This document shows positions 1-6,595 of a stretch of 6,981 nucleotides of DNA, one piece after another; position 1 is the first letter of the stretch, and every line of letters begins with the position of its first letter. Location of the stretch: contig CAIUCF010000815.1 in the NCBI GenBank assembly GCA_903897565.1, positions 1-6,981 of the forward strand. Reading direction: 5' to 3'. The position numbers were made by a program, and so were the translations under genes. The notes below the pieces were generated by a model. The model had not been told where the DNA came from and searched no databases. It saw only the letters and a program-made list of their open reading frames with translations. The stretch comes from an uncultured Rhodospirillales bacterium (GTDB taxonomy: Bacteria; Pseudomonadota; Alphaproteobacteria; ATCC43930; CGMCC-115725).

Positions 1-451
1 GGATCAGGTCGGCGGGCGCGAGGGCAAACAGCGAGCAGCTCTTGCCGTCATCGATCAGGGCGAAGCCGGCCGTCGCCGCCAGCGGCACGACGCCGGTCTC
101 GACCCGTTCCATTCCGGCGGCGGAGACCGCGGTCGCCAAGACGATCGGCCCCTCTGGGAGCGTCACGCCACCCGCGGCGAGCAGCGCCCGCGCCACCATG
201 GTTTCGGCAAGCGCGACCGGCAGGATGAACCGCCCGGTCTGCAGGATCACCGGCAGAGTCTCGGTCAGTCCGAGGCCCGAGCCGCCCTTGGCCTCGTCCA
301 CGAGAGAGTCGCACAGCCCCGTCGCCAGGATCTCCTGCCACAGCTTGGCGAGCTGGTCGCCACCGGTCCCGGCTTCGACGGCGCGGATCAGCGCCGGGGT
401 GCAGCGGTCGGCGAGCAGCCGTGCCGCCATGTTTTCGAGCATATCGTCCAT
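1..451 (-). CDS. Acyl-CoA dehydrogenase-like subunit, 3' end missing (runs off the left edge)
   Basis: An open frame of 150 codons reads leftward from the ATG at 451-449 to the window edge, so only the N-terminal part is present. The start is well supported: AGGAGGA (464-458) lies 6 bases upstream. The protein begins MDDMLENMAARLLADRC and continues through an alpha-helical N-terminal region with EAKGGSGLGLTETLPVI and RFILPVALAETMVARALL. This resembles the N-terminal domain of acyl-CoA dehydrogenases, especially the divergent small partners of two-subunit enzymes such as those of steroid side-chain catabolism. The FAD-binding and catalytic segments would lie beyond the edge, so it cannot be said whether this subunit is catalytic. 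It follows the 383-residue dehydrogenase after 11 bases, and the AG of that gene's TAG stop forms part of this gene's Shine-Dalgarno sequence, so translation is probably coupled. Family assignment is fairly sure; the substrate is unknown. Confidence 0.8.
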   Translation of the reverse strand, partial: MDDMLENMAARLLADRCTPALIRAVEAGTGGDQLAKLWQEILATGLCDSLVDEAKGGSGLGLTETLPVILQTGRFILPVALAETMVARALLAAGGVTLPEGPIVLATAVSAAGMERVETGVVPLAATAGFALIDDGKSCSLFALAPADLI

Positions 452-457
452 AATCTG

Positions 458-464
458 TCCTCCT
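458..464 (-). promoter_or_regulatory. Strong Shine-Dalgarno overlapping the upstream stop codon
   Basis: The minus strand reads AGGAGGA here, 6 bases before the ATG at 451. The first two bases belong to the TAG stop (465-463) of the preceding acyl-CoA dehydrogenase. A terminating ribosome would therefore sit on the ribosome binding site of the next gene, an arrangement that favours coupled, near-equimolar synthesis of the two dehydrogenase subunits. Confidence 0.8.
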
Positions 465-1614
465 AGCGCAGGCCGAGGCCGCGGGCGATCATGCCGCGCA
501 GGATTTCGCGCGTGCCGCCGCGCAGGGAAAACGCCGGGTTCATCGCCGCGACATAGGCGAGCGCCGCCAGTAGATCGGGATCGGCGATCTCGTCGGGGCG
601 CGAGGCGAGATGATCGGCGACCAGTGCCGGCACTGCCTGCTCGAACTCGGTGCCGATGTCCTTGAGCAAGGCTGCCAGGGTCTCGGGCCGCTCGCCGCGC
701 ACCAGCTGCCCGGTGATCGAGATCGACAGCGCCCGCAAGGCCGCGAGCCGGCTGGTCAGCGAGCCGACCAGGGCCGCGGTGGCGTCGTCGTCGATGCCGG
801 CGCTGCGCAGGTAGCGCAGCCAGAGATCGAACAGCACGACGCTGGAATAGAGCCGTTCCGGGCCGCTGCGCTCGAAGGCGAGTTCGGCGCGGACCTGGTT
901 CCAGCCATCGCCCTCCTTGCCGACCAGGGCATCCTCGGCGAGTTCGACATTGTCGAAATGGACCTCGGAGAAATGGGCATCACCGGAGAGATCGCAGATC
1001 GGCCGCGCCGTGACGCCGGGCAGCTTCAGGTCGATGATGACCTGCGACAGCCCTTCATGCCGATCGCCGGCCGCGCCGGAAGTCCGCACCAGCGCGATCA
1101 TGTGGGTCGCCATGACCGAATAGGACGACCACAGCTTGGCGCCGTTGAGCACCCAACCCTTTTCGGTCTTGGTCGCCCGCGTCTTGACGCTGGCGAGATC
1201 GGAGCCGGAATCCGGCTCGCTCATGCCGATGCAGAAGAACGCCTCGCCGCGGCAGATCCGCGGCAGGTAGTATTGCCGCTGCGCCTCGGTGCCGTAATGC
1301 AGGATCAACGGCCCGCTCTGGCGTTCGGAAATCCAGTGCGCCGCGACCGGCGCGCCGGCGATCAGCAACTCCTCGACGATCACGAAGCGCGAGAAATATC
1401 CCAACGCCGCGCCGCCGTAGTCGCGCGGCAGGGTGACGCCGACCCAGCCTTTCTTGGCCAGCGCCCGGCTAAAATTCGGATCATGCCCCATCCAGGAGCG
1501 CGCGCGGCGCTCGGCGCTGAGGCCGGCGAGCTGCTCGGCGAGGAACGCCTTGACCGCGGGCCGAAGCGCTTCGTCCGCCTCGGGGATTTTCGTGAGCTTG
1601 AGTGAGTCGAACAT
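463..1614 (-). CDS. Acyl-CoA dehydrogenase, 383 aa (probable catalytic partner of a two-subunit enzyme)
   Basis: This is a flavoprotein that would introduce an alpha,beta double bond into an acyl-CoA and pass electrons to electron-transfer flavoprotein. The full family architecture is visible: an N-terminal helical domain (about 1-125), the central beta-domain signature SEPDSGSDL (132-140) followed by VLNGAKLW (155-162), and a C-terminal helical domain ending in RGGTREILRGMIARGLGL (365-382). At the C-terminal loop where medium-chain enzymes carry the catalytic Glu (EGT), this protein has Gly (RGGT). A Glu is present instead in the segment ELAFERSGPER (E248), which matches the helix-G position used by isovaleryl-CoA-type enzymes and, as I recall, by steroid-catabolic dehydrogenase subunits; I infer E248 is the catalytic base. 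Start: GGAG (1623-1620) lies 5 bases before the ATG at 1614. It lies 37 bases after the crotonase gene and 11 before a second dehydrogenase. Family is certain, substrate unknown. Confidence 0.93.
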   Translation of the reverse strand: MFDSLKLTKIPEADEALRPAVKAFLAEQLAGLSAERRARSWMGHDPNFSRALAKKGWVGVTLPRDYGGAALGYFSRFVIVEELLIAGAPVAAHWISERQSGPLILHYGTEAQRQYYLPRICRGEAFFCIGMSEPDSGSDLASVKTRATKTEKGWVLNGAKLWSSYSVMATHMIALVRTSGAAGDRHEGLSQVIIDLKLPGVTARPICDLSGDAHFSEVHFDNVELAEDALVGKEGDGWNQVRAELAFERSGPERLYSSVVLFDLWLRYLRSAGIDDDATAALVGSLTSRLAALRALSISITGQLVRGERPETLAALLKDIGTEFEQAVPALVADHLASRPDEIADPDLLAALAYVAAMNPAFSLRGGTREILRGMIARGLGLR

Positions 1615-1651
1615 CGTGGCTCCGGCCTCTCGTCGTTCTGCTGGTCGCGCG

Positions 1652-2452
1652 TCAGGTGCCGTTGAACACCGGCGGCCGCTTGTCGTGGATGGCGTCGAGC
1701 GCCTCCTGATGATCCTTGGTCAGATGGGCGAAGACCTGGTACTGCGCCGACAAGGTCATGACCTGCTCGAAGCTCTGCTCGACACCCGCCCGCATCAGCT
1801 TCTTGGTCATCCGCAGCACTTCCGGCGGCTGCTGGCTGATGGTGTTCGCCAATGCCAGCGCCTCGTCGCGCAGGGCGGCATCGGGCACGCGCCGCGAGAC
1901 CAGGCCCCAGGCCACCGCCGTCGCGGAATCGATGATCTGGCCGGCGAAATAGAGCTGCGAGGCCCGCTCCCAGCCGATGATCTTGGGCAGCAGCCAGGCA
2001 CCACCATCGCCGGGCACCAGGCCGATCTTGAGGAAAGTCGCGCCGAACTTGGCTTTCTCCGCGGCGATGCGGATGTCGGCGAGGCAGGCGAGGTCGTTGC
2101 CGAGGCCGATCGCGGCGCCGTTGACGGCGGCGATCACCGGCATTTCCAGGTTCCACAGCGCGCGCACCACCTCGTGGATGCCCGCCTGATAGAGCTGCAG
2201 GAAATCGCGCGGCTTCTTGCCGGCATCATGGGCCCAGTCGCGCAATTCCTTGAGATCGCCGCCGGCCGAGAACACGCCGTCGCAGCCGGTCAGGATGACG
2301 CAGCGCAGATTTCGGTCGGCATTGAGCTCGCGGACCACGCGTTGGAACACGGCGCCATCGTCGCCAAAACCGAGGGCGTTGCGCCGCTCCGGCCGGTTGA
2401 TGGTGATGATCGCGGTGTGGTCGATGCGTTCGAGCAGCAAAAAATCCGACAT
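1652..2452 (-). CDS. Enoyl-CoA hydratase/isomerase (crotonase) family protein, 266 aa
   Basis: This is a crotonase-fold enzyme acting on an acyl-CoA thioester. Its beta-strand start ITINRPERRNAL, the oxyanion-hole segment FSAGGDLKEL (about 61-70) and the second oxyanion segment AAVNGAAIGLGNDLA (about 108-122) are all typical. Aligned by eye to rat mitochondrial hydratase, the position of Glu144 is Asp120 and that of Glu164 is Phe140 (ATFLKIGLVPGDGG). One of the two hydratase glutamates is therefore lost and the other shortened. An acidic residue at 149 (PGDGG) might contribute, as acidic residues near here do in some isomerases. Plain hydratase activity is thus uncertain; isomerase, ring hydrolase or another crotonase reaction is possible. 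Start: two in-frame ATGs exist, at 2461 and 2452. GAGGA (2466-2462) abuts the first but is 9 bases from the second, so 2452 (MSDFLLLERI) is chosen. It is the second gene of the operon, 36 bases after the CoA-transferase. Confidence 0.92.
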   Translation of the reverse strand: MSDFLLLERIDHTAIITINRPERRNALGFGDDGAVFQRVVRELNADRNLRCVILTGCDGVFSAGGDLKELRDWAHDAGKKPRDFLQLYQAGIHEVVRALWNLEMPVIAAVNGAAIGLGNDLACLADIRIAAEKAKFGATFLKIGLVPGDGGAWLLPKIIGWERASQLYFAGQIIDSATAVAWGLVSRRVPDAALRDEALALANTISQQPPEVLRMTKKLMRAGVEQSFEQVMTLSAQYQVFAHLTKDHQEALDAIHDKRPPVFNGT

Positions 2453-2461
2453 GGTCAACAT

Positions 2462-2466
2462 TCCTC
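2462..2466 (-). promoter_or_regulatory. Shine-Dalgarno that decides the crotonase start
   Basis: The minus strand reads GAGGA, directly followed by ATG TTG ACC ATG. A ribosome binding site needs several bases before the start codon, so this one serves the second ATG (2452, spacing 9) rather than the adjacent one at 2461. The resulting N-terminus, MSDFLLLERI, also fits the family better than one beginning MLTM. Confidence 0.65.
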
Positions 2467-2488
2467 AGGCTTGGACTTCGTTGTTGGC

Positions 2489-3721
2489 TTATTGGGCGGC
2501 CGTGGCGGCGACCGGCGGCGCCGGTTCGCGGACGACCCCGCCGACGACCAGTGCATCGATCGCCGCGTCGTCATAGCCGGCCTCGGCGAGGACGGCGCGA
2601 GAATGCTCGCCGAGCCGCGGCGGCACCCTGGATTCGGCGCGGTCGCCGTTGAAGCGGACCGGCGAGCCGGCAAGCCGGAAATCGCCGAGCCCGGGATCGT
2701 TCAGGACGTGGAAGAAGTCGGTCGCGGCCAGATGCGGATCCTCCAGCACCTCGTCGAGGCTCAGTACCGGGCCCGCCGGGATGCTGAGCTCGGCACACAG
2801 GGCGAGCCATTCGGCCGTGGTCCGTTCCGGCAGCACGTTGGCGAGTTCCTGGTAGAGTTCGGTGATGTGCCGGGTCCGGGCGCCGATATCACGGAAACGC
2901 GGATCCTGGTCGAGCTTCTTGTCCGGGAACTGGCGAAAGAAGTCGATCCAGTGCTGGTCGGTGTAGGGCATCATGCTGATCAGCCCGTCGCGCGTGCGGT
3001 AGGGGCCACGCGTCTTCGCCAGCGGCCGCGGATAGCCGGTGCCGCCGAGCGCCGGCTCGAAGGTCGCGCCGTAGAGATGTTCGACCATGTTGTAGCCGAC
3101 CAGGGTCTCGAACATCGGGATTTCGACGACGCTGCCGACCCCGGTCTTCTGTCGCGAGACATAGGCGGCGAGGATCGCCATGGCGGCGACGATCCCGGTC
3201 GTCTTGTCGGCGCTGACCATGGGCAGATAGCGCGCGACCCCTGTCTGGCGCTCGACCAGATCGACATTGCCGCACAGGCCCTGGATGATGTCGTCATAGG
3301 CTGGCTGTCCGGCATAGGGCCCCGCCTCGTCGAAACCGTTGAGCACGGCATAGACCAGACCCGGATGCCGTTTCAGCACCGCCTCGGGGTTCAGGTCGAG
3401 CTTGGCCAGTTTCTGCGGCCGGATGTTGTGGACCAGGATATCCGCGCCGGCGATCAAGGTCTCCAGTACGGCGCGGCCTTCCGGCTTCTGGATATCGAGG
3501 ACGATGCCGCGCTTGTTGCGGTTGATGCCGAGATAGACCGCGGCCATGCCAGGCTCGGTCGCCGGGCCGGTGTAGCGGGTGGTATCACCTGACGGCGATT
3601 CGATCTTGACGACGTCGGCGCCAAAATCGGCGAGCCATTGACAGGCATACGGCGCCATCAGGACTGCCCCGAGATCGAGCACCCTCACGCCGGCGAGTGG
3701 CAGCATTTTCTTGTTATCCAT
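2489..3721 (-). CDS. Class III CoA-transferase (CaiB/BaiF family), 410 aa
   Basis: This enzyme would move CoA from a donor thioester to a free carboxylic acid through an aspartyl-CoA anhydride/thioester intermediate, activating the pathway acid. Family features run along the whole length: the N-terminal LAGVRVLDLGAVLMAPYA (9-26), DFGADVVKIESPSGD (32-46), NRNKRGIVLDIQKPEGR (67-83), and LVHNIRP (96-102). The segment PAYDDIIQGLCG (140-151) contains D143, which aligns with the catalytic Asp of formyl-CoA transferase (Asp169). Further on are GSVVEIPMFETL (196-207) and the C-terminal IPAGPVLSLDEVLEDPH (314-330). Length is normal; the last 12 or so residues (EPAPPVAATAAQ) are a low-complexity tail. 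It is the first gene of the left operon and is divergent from the LysR regulator. No strong Shine-Dalgarno precedes the ATG at 3721. A start at the sixth codon (MLPLAGVRV, 3706) is possible and would leave the core intact. The acid substrate and CoA donor are unknown. Confidence 0.94.
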   Translation of the reverse strand: MDNKKMLPLAGVRVLDLGAVLMAPYACQWLADFGADVVKIESPSGDTTRYTGPATEPGMAAVYLGINRNKRGIVLDIQKPEGRAVLETLIAGADILVHNIRPQKLAKLDLNPEAVLKRHPGLVYAVLNGFDEAGPYAGQPAYDDIIQGLCGNVDLVERQTGVARYLPMVSADKTTGIVAAMAILAAYVSRQKTGVGSVVEIPMFETLVGYNMVEHLYGATFEPALGGTGYPRPLAKTRGPYRTRDGLISMMPYTDQHWIDFFRQFPDKKLDQDPRFRDIGARTRHITELYQELANVLPERTTAEWLALCAELSIPAGPVLSLDEVLEDPHLAATDFFHVLNDPGLGDFRLAGSPVRFNGDRAESRVPPRLGEHSRAVLAEAGYDDAAIDALVVGGVVREPAPPVAATAAQ

Positions 3722-3806
3722 TCAATCGCGACCGCACCTACCCTAGACCCGCATAAACACCGCGTCTAATATCCGTTTGGCCAATATCGATATGCCGGTG
3801 ATATCA
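3722..3806. promoter_or_regulatory. Divergent control region between CoA-transferase operon and lysR
   Basis: This 85-base gap must hold the promoters of both the leftward operon and the regulator. Its right half is much richer in A/T than the surroundings and carries three copies of ATATC, at 3769-3773, 3784-3788 and 3801-3805. The second is part of the perfect palindrome ATATCGATAT (3784-3793), and the third is part of GATATC (3800-3805). A further perfect palindrome, TTGGCCAA, lies at 3777-3784. This clustering is what a LysR-type autoregulatory/divergent operator would look like. I see no convincing -35/-10 pair on either strand, which is common for activator-dependent promoters. That LysR binds here is an inference from position and repeat content. 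Confidence 0.6.
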
Positions 3807-4724
3807 ATGAAGCTGCATCAACTCCGCCAATTCGTCACCCTGGCCGAGACCCTCAACTTTCACCGCGCTGCGGAAATCCTCAACATCGCCCAGCCGCCGC
3901 TGTCGATTTCGCTGCGCAAGCTCGAGACCGAGCTCGGCGCGCCGCTGTTTTCGCGGGAGAACCGCCGCGTCGAACTGACGGCTGCGGGGGTCGCGGCGCT
4001 CTCCGAGGCGCGCCGCACCCTGTTCCATGCCGAACAATTCCGCCTCGCCGTCAAGCAGAGCCTCGCCGGCGAGCAGGGCGTGCTGCGGATCGGCTTCGTC
4101 GGCTCGGCGACGCAGGCGTTGCTGCCACGCGTGCTGCAGCCTTTCGCCCAGCGATTCCCGAAGGTCGATCTGGTGCTCGAGGAATCCTGGACCACCGATC
4201 TGCTCGCCAAGCTCGACCAGGGGCTGATGGATCTCGCCATCATCCGCGTCCCGGTCTTCGACAGCGTCCCGGCCCGGATCGACGTCCTCGAGGAGGACAG
4301 CTTCGTCGTCGTCGTCCCCGCCGCCAGCCCGCTCGCCGGGCGTGACAGCGTCGGGTTGGAGGAGCTGCGCGACCAGCCCTTTATCTTCTACTCGAAGACC
4401 AATGTCCCGAATCTCCGTTCGCTGGTCATGCTGATGTGCCACGAGGCCGGTTTCGACCCGATCATCGCCCAGGAGACGATCCAGGCCCAGACCATGATCT
4501 CCTTGGTGGAAAGCGGACTGGGCGTCGCCCTGGTCGCCAGCGTGTCCGGACACGGCTCGACTCGCGGGGTGCGCTTCCTGAAGATCGCCGGCGCCAGCCC
4601 GCGCAACCGCATCAGCCTGGCGCTCGCCTCGCGGCCGGACCGCAACAATCTGATCGCCGAGAATTTCCGCGCGCTGGCCCTCACCCTGGCAACACCGGCG
4701 AACGGCCCCTTGATATCCAAATGA
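3807..4724 (+). CDS. LysR-family transcriptional regulator, 305 aa
   Basis: This is a DNA-binding regulator, normally a tetramer, whose C-terminal domain senses a pathway metabolite. The N-terminal winged helix-turn-helix is clear: LRQFVTLAETLNFHRAAEIL, then AQPPLSISLRKLETELGAPLFSR and VELTAAG within the first 65 residues. A linker helix and the two-lobed substrate-binding domain follow, from about GVLRIGFVGSATQ to the end. The start at the ATG at 3807 (MKLHQLRQF) matches the family's usual N-terminus and has a weak GGTG (3797-3800) upstream. An in-frame ATG at 3792 and a TTG at 3777 would add residues (MPVIS or MANIDMPVIS) outside the domain and would place the palindromes inside the coding sequence, so they are less likely. 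It is divergent from the CoA-transferase operon and codirectional with the monooxygenase, so it probably controls both. Inducer unknown. The last codons include a rare ATA and overlap a candidate operator. Confidence 0.95.
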   Translation: MKLHQLRQFVTLAETLNFHRAAEILNIAQPPLSISLRKLETELGAPLFSRENRRVELTAAGVAALSEARRTLFHAEQFRLAVKQSLAGEQGVLRIGFVGSATQALLPRVLQPFAQRFPKVDLVLEESWTTDLLAKLDQGLMDLAIIRVPVFDSVPARIDVLEEDSFVVVVPAASPLAGRDSVGLEELRDQPFIFYSKTNVPNLRSLVMLMCHEAGFDPIIAQETIQAQTMISLVESGLGVALVASVSGHGSTRGVRFLKIAGASPRNRISLALASRPDRNNLIAENFRALALTLATPANGPLISK

Positions 4725-4728
4725 TATC
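4710..4728. promoter_or_regulatory. Candidate LysR box (T-N11-A interrupted dyad) ahead of the monooxygenase gene
   Basis: ATATC (4713-4717) and GATAT (4723-4727) form a perfect inverted repeat separated by 5 bases, with T4714 and A4726 exactly satisfying the T-N11-A rule for LysR-type boxes. The arms extend outward to TTGATATC and GATATCGA, matching at 7 of 8 positions. The same ATATC/GATAT words are repeated in the divergent region upstream of lysR. The dyad overlaps the lysR stop codon (4722-4724) and lies about 180 bases before the monooxygenase start. Sequence symmetry is seen directly; binding by the neighbouring regulator is inferred. Confidence 0.55.
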
Positions 4729-4908
4729 GAAACCGGCGAATCAAGTATTGGTAACCATCTCGCTTCGGCATTAACCTCGCCGCATCAGGATATGATCCGG
4801 AGCGGTGCCTATCGCCGCGCCGCCAGGTTCAAGAACAAGAAGATCGCATGCCCGCAGCCGCCACACGACGGCATCTCGAAGAGGCATCAAAGGGACTTTG
4901 GAGGAAAC
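4725..4908 (+). promoter_or_regulatory. Intergenic leader and promoter region of the monooxygenase-SDR operon
   Basis: This 184-base gap starts inside the candidate LysR box. TATGAT (4791-4796), preceded by an A/T-richer stretch, resembles a sigma-70 -10 element (consensus TATAAT); no good -35 lies at the usual distance, in keeping with an activated promoter. The TATGAT sits within the small dyad GGAT-ATG-ATCC (4788-4798). If transcription begins near 4803, the leader would be about 105 bases. CGGCGA (4734-4739) and TCGCCG (4776-4781) could pair, but over a long loop and without a T-run, so I do not call a terminator for lysR. Confidence 0.4.
4900..4905 (+). promoter_or_regulatory. Strong Shine-Dalgarno fixing the monooxygenase start
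   Basis: GGAGGA is followed after 3 bases by ATG at 4909. It decides between this start and an in-frame ATG at 4792, which would add 39 residues unlike the usual N-terminus of the family and lacks a comparable ribosome binding site. Confidence 0.85.
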
Positions 4909-6591
4909 ATGACCGCGTCCAGCCAGAACAAATCCGCCCCGAGCGCCGCGCCCACGACCGAGCTCGACGTCGTCGTCATCGGCGCCGGCTATGCCGGGCT
5001 CTACGCCCTGCACTATTATCGCCAGCTCGGCTACAAGACGCGGCTCTACGATAAAGCCGGCGGCGTCGGCGGCACCTGGTACTGGAACCGCTATCCCGGC
5101 GCCCGCGTCGATATCGAAAGCCTGGAGTATTCCTACTCCTTCTCCGAGGACATCCAGCAGAACTGGAAATGGTCGGAGCGCTACGCCAGCCAGCCCGAGC
5201 TGATGCGCTATCTGAACTGGGTCGCCGACCGGCTCGAACTGCGGCCCGATATCCAACTCGATAGCGAACTCAAGACCGCGCGCTATGATGAGTCCACCGA
5301 CCACTGGCATGTCGGGTTCAGCACGGGCGAGACCGTCGTCACCCGCTTCCTGGTGCTGGCAACCGGCATCCTGTCAGCCGCGAAGGACCCGGCGTTCAAG
5401 AACCGCGAGCGCTTCAAGGGCCAGGTGCTGTTCACCTCGAGCTGGCCGCATGAGCCGGTCTCGTTCAAAGGCAAGCGGGTCGCCGTGATCGGCACCGGTT
5501 CCTCGGGCATCCAGTCGATCCCGGAGATCGCCAAGCAGGCCGATCACCTCACCGTGTTCCAGCGCAGCGCCAATTTCGCGGTGCCGTCCTGCAACCGGCC
5601 GATGGAGCCCGAGTTCGAACGCTGGGTGAAGGACAACTACCTCGAAATCCGCGAGCGCGAGCTGCGCACCCATGTCGGCTGCGCCATCGTCGGCAACGAG
5701 ATCCGCGCCAACCCCACCAAGGCGACCTTCGAGGTCTCCGAGGCCGAGCGGCTCGAAGGCTTCGAGCGCTGCTGGAACGCCGCCAATTTCTCGTACTACA
5801 CCGTCTTCACCGACGTCCTGACCGACAAGAAGGCCAATGACGCGCTCGGCGATTTCATCCGCGAGCGTATCCGCGCTCAGGTCAAGGACCCCAAGGTTGC
5901 CGAGCTGCTGACGCCTCACGACCACCCGGTGCTGACCCGCCGGCTGTGTGCCGAGAACGGCTATTACCAGACCTACAACCGCGACAACGTGCTGCTGGTC
6001 GACATCAGCAAGAGCGGGATCGAGGAGTTCACCGAGAAGGGCCTCAAGGCCGGGGGCAAGGAATACGAGTTCGACATTATCGTCTGCGCCACGGGCTTCG
6101 ACGCCATGACCGGCTCGATCATGCGGATGGATATCCATGGCCGCAATGACCGGGTCATGGCCAAGGAATGGTCCGAGAAGGGCGCCCGCACCCGCGCCGG
6201 CATGATGAGCGAGGGCTATCCCAACCTGTTCATGCTCAACGGCCCGACCAGCCCGGCCGCCTTCTTCCAGCCGGTGCTGCTCGGCGAGTGGCAGGTGCGC
6301 TGGTTCGGCCGCCTCATGAAGCGGATGGACCAGCAGGGCTTCGCCGCAGTCGAGCCGACCATCGAGGCCGAGAACGAGTGGATCCAGCACAATATCGACG
6401 TCGCCGACAAGACGCTCTTCCCGCTCGCGAAATCCTGGTACATGGGCGACAACGTGCCGGGCAAGCCACGGGTCATCCTGTCCTATCTCGGCGGCTTCTC
6501 GCTGTATCGCGCGACCTTGGAGGCCGCCGAAGACAACAAGTACACGGGCTTCAAGCTGGAGCGGGCGAAGCTGAGCAAAGCTGCGGAATAG
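4909..6591 (+). CDS. Type I Baeyer-Villiger monooxygenase (FAD/NADPH), 560 aa, with altered fingerprint
   Basis: This is a cytosolic flavoenzyme that would use NADPH and O2 to insert an oxygen beside a ketone, giving an ester or lactone. It resembles cyclohexanone and phenylacetone monooxygenases throughout. The FAD Rossmann motif is VIGAGYAG (23-30). The segment GGTWYWNRYPGARVDIES (54-71) matches the long Baeyer-Villiger motif and holds the conserved Asp (D68). The NADPH motif is VIGTGSSG (193-200). The segment LTRRL...YYQTYNRDNV (342-361) holds R345, aligned with the catalytic Arg337 of phenylacetone monooxygenase. FDIIVCATGFDAMTG (388-402) and WYMGDNVPGKP (510-520) are also typical. The short fingerprint FxGxxxHxxxWP is present at 169-180, but its His is Phe175 (codon TTC at 5431-5433). 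Length is normal and the frame intact. The SDR follows after 4 bases. The fold and cofactors are certain; Baeyer-Villiger chemistry is very likely but the lost His leaves room for plain oxidase or sulfoxidation activity. Confidence 0.93.
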   Translation: MTASSQNKSAPSAAPTTELDVVVIGAGYAGLYALHYYRQLGYKTRLYDKAGGVGGTWYWNRYPGARVDIESLEYSYSFSEDIQQNWKWSERYASQPELMRYLNWVADRLELRPDIQLDSELKTARYDESTDHWHVGFSTGETVVTRFLVLATGILSAAKDPAFKNRERFKGQVLFTSSWPHEPVSFKGKRVAVIGTGSSGIQSIPEIAKQADHLTVFQRSANFAVPSCNRPMEPEFERWVKDNYLEIRERELRTHVGCAIVGNEIRANPTKATFEVSEAERLEGFERCWNAANFSYYTVFTDVLTDKKANDALGDFIRERIRAQVKDPKVAELLTPHDHPVLTRRLCAENGYYQTYNRDNVLLVDISKSGIEEFTEKGLKAGGKEYEFDIIVCATGFDAMTGSIMRMDIHGRNDRVMAKEWSEKGARTRAGMMSEGYPNLFMLNGPTSPAAFFQPVLLGEWQVRWFGRLMKRMDQQGFAAVEPTIEAENEWIQHNIDVADKTLFPLAKSWYMGDNVPGKPRVILSYLGGFSLYRATLEAAEDNKYTGFKLERAKLSKAAE

Positions 6592-6595
6592 GTCC

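Noticed and set aside
610..1605. A 331-codon plus-strand frame opposite the acyl-CoA dehydrogenase
   Set aside because: It is antisense to an intact dehydrogenase with all family motifs; the translation shows no domain.
1433..3592. A 719-codon open frame on the plus strand opposite the crotonase and CoA-transferase genes
   Set aside because: It is antisense to two clear family members, its translation is low-complexity and rich in Arg, Gly, Asp and Ala with no recognisable domain, and such long shadow frames are expected in DNA this rich in G+C.
3804..4553. A 249-codon minus-strand frame opposite lysR
   Set aside because: It is a shadow of the regulator gene without motifs or a start signal.
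4734..4781. Possible hairpin CGGCGA/TCGCCG as a lysR terminator
   Set aside because: The loop would be 36 bases, the stem only 6 pairs, and no T-run follows.
4792..4908. A 39-residue N-terminal extension of the monooxygenase from the ATG at 4792
   Set aside because: The ATG at 4909 has GGAGGA at the right distance, the shorter protein has the family's usual N-terminus, and the extension falls in a likely promoter element and untranslated leader.
5110..5115. GATATC inside the monooxygenase gene, and similar copies at 2885, 3437, 3491, 5249, 6130 and 6810, as extra regulator sites
   Set aside because: They are single copies inside coding sequence, mostly spelling Asp-Ile or overlapping such codons, without the paired spacing seen in the intergenic sites.
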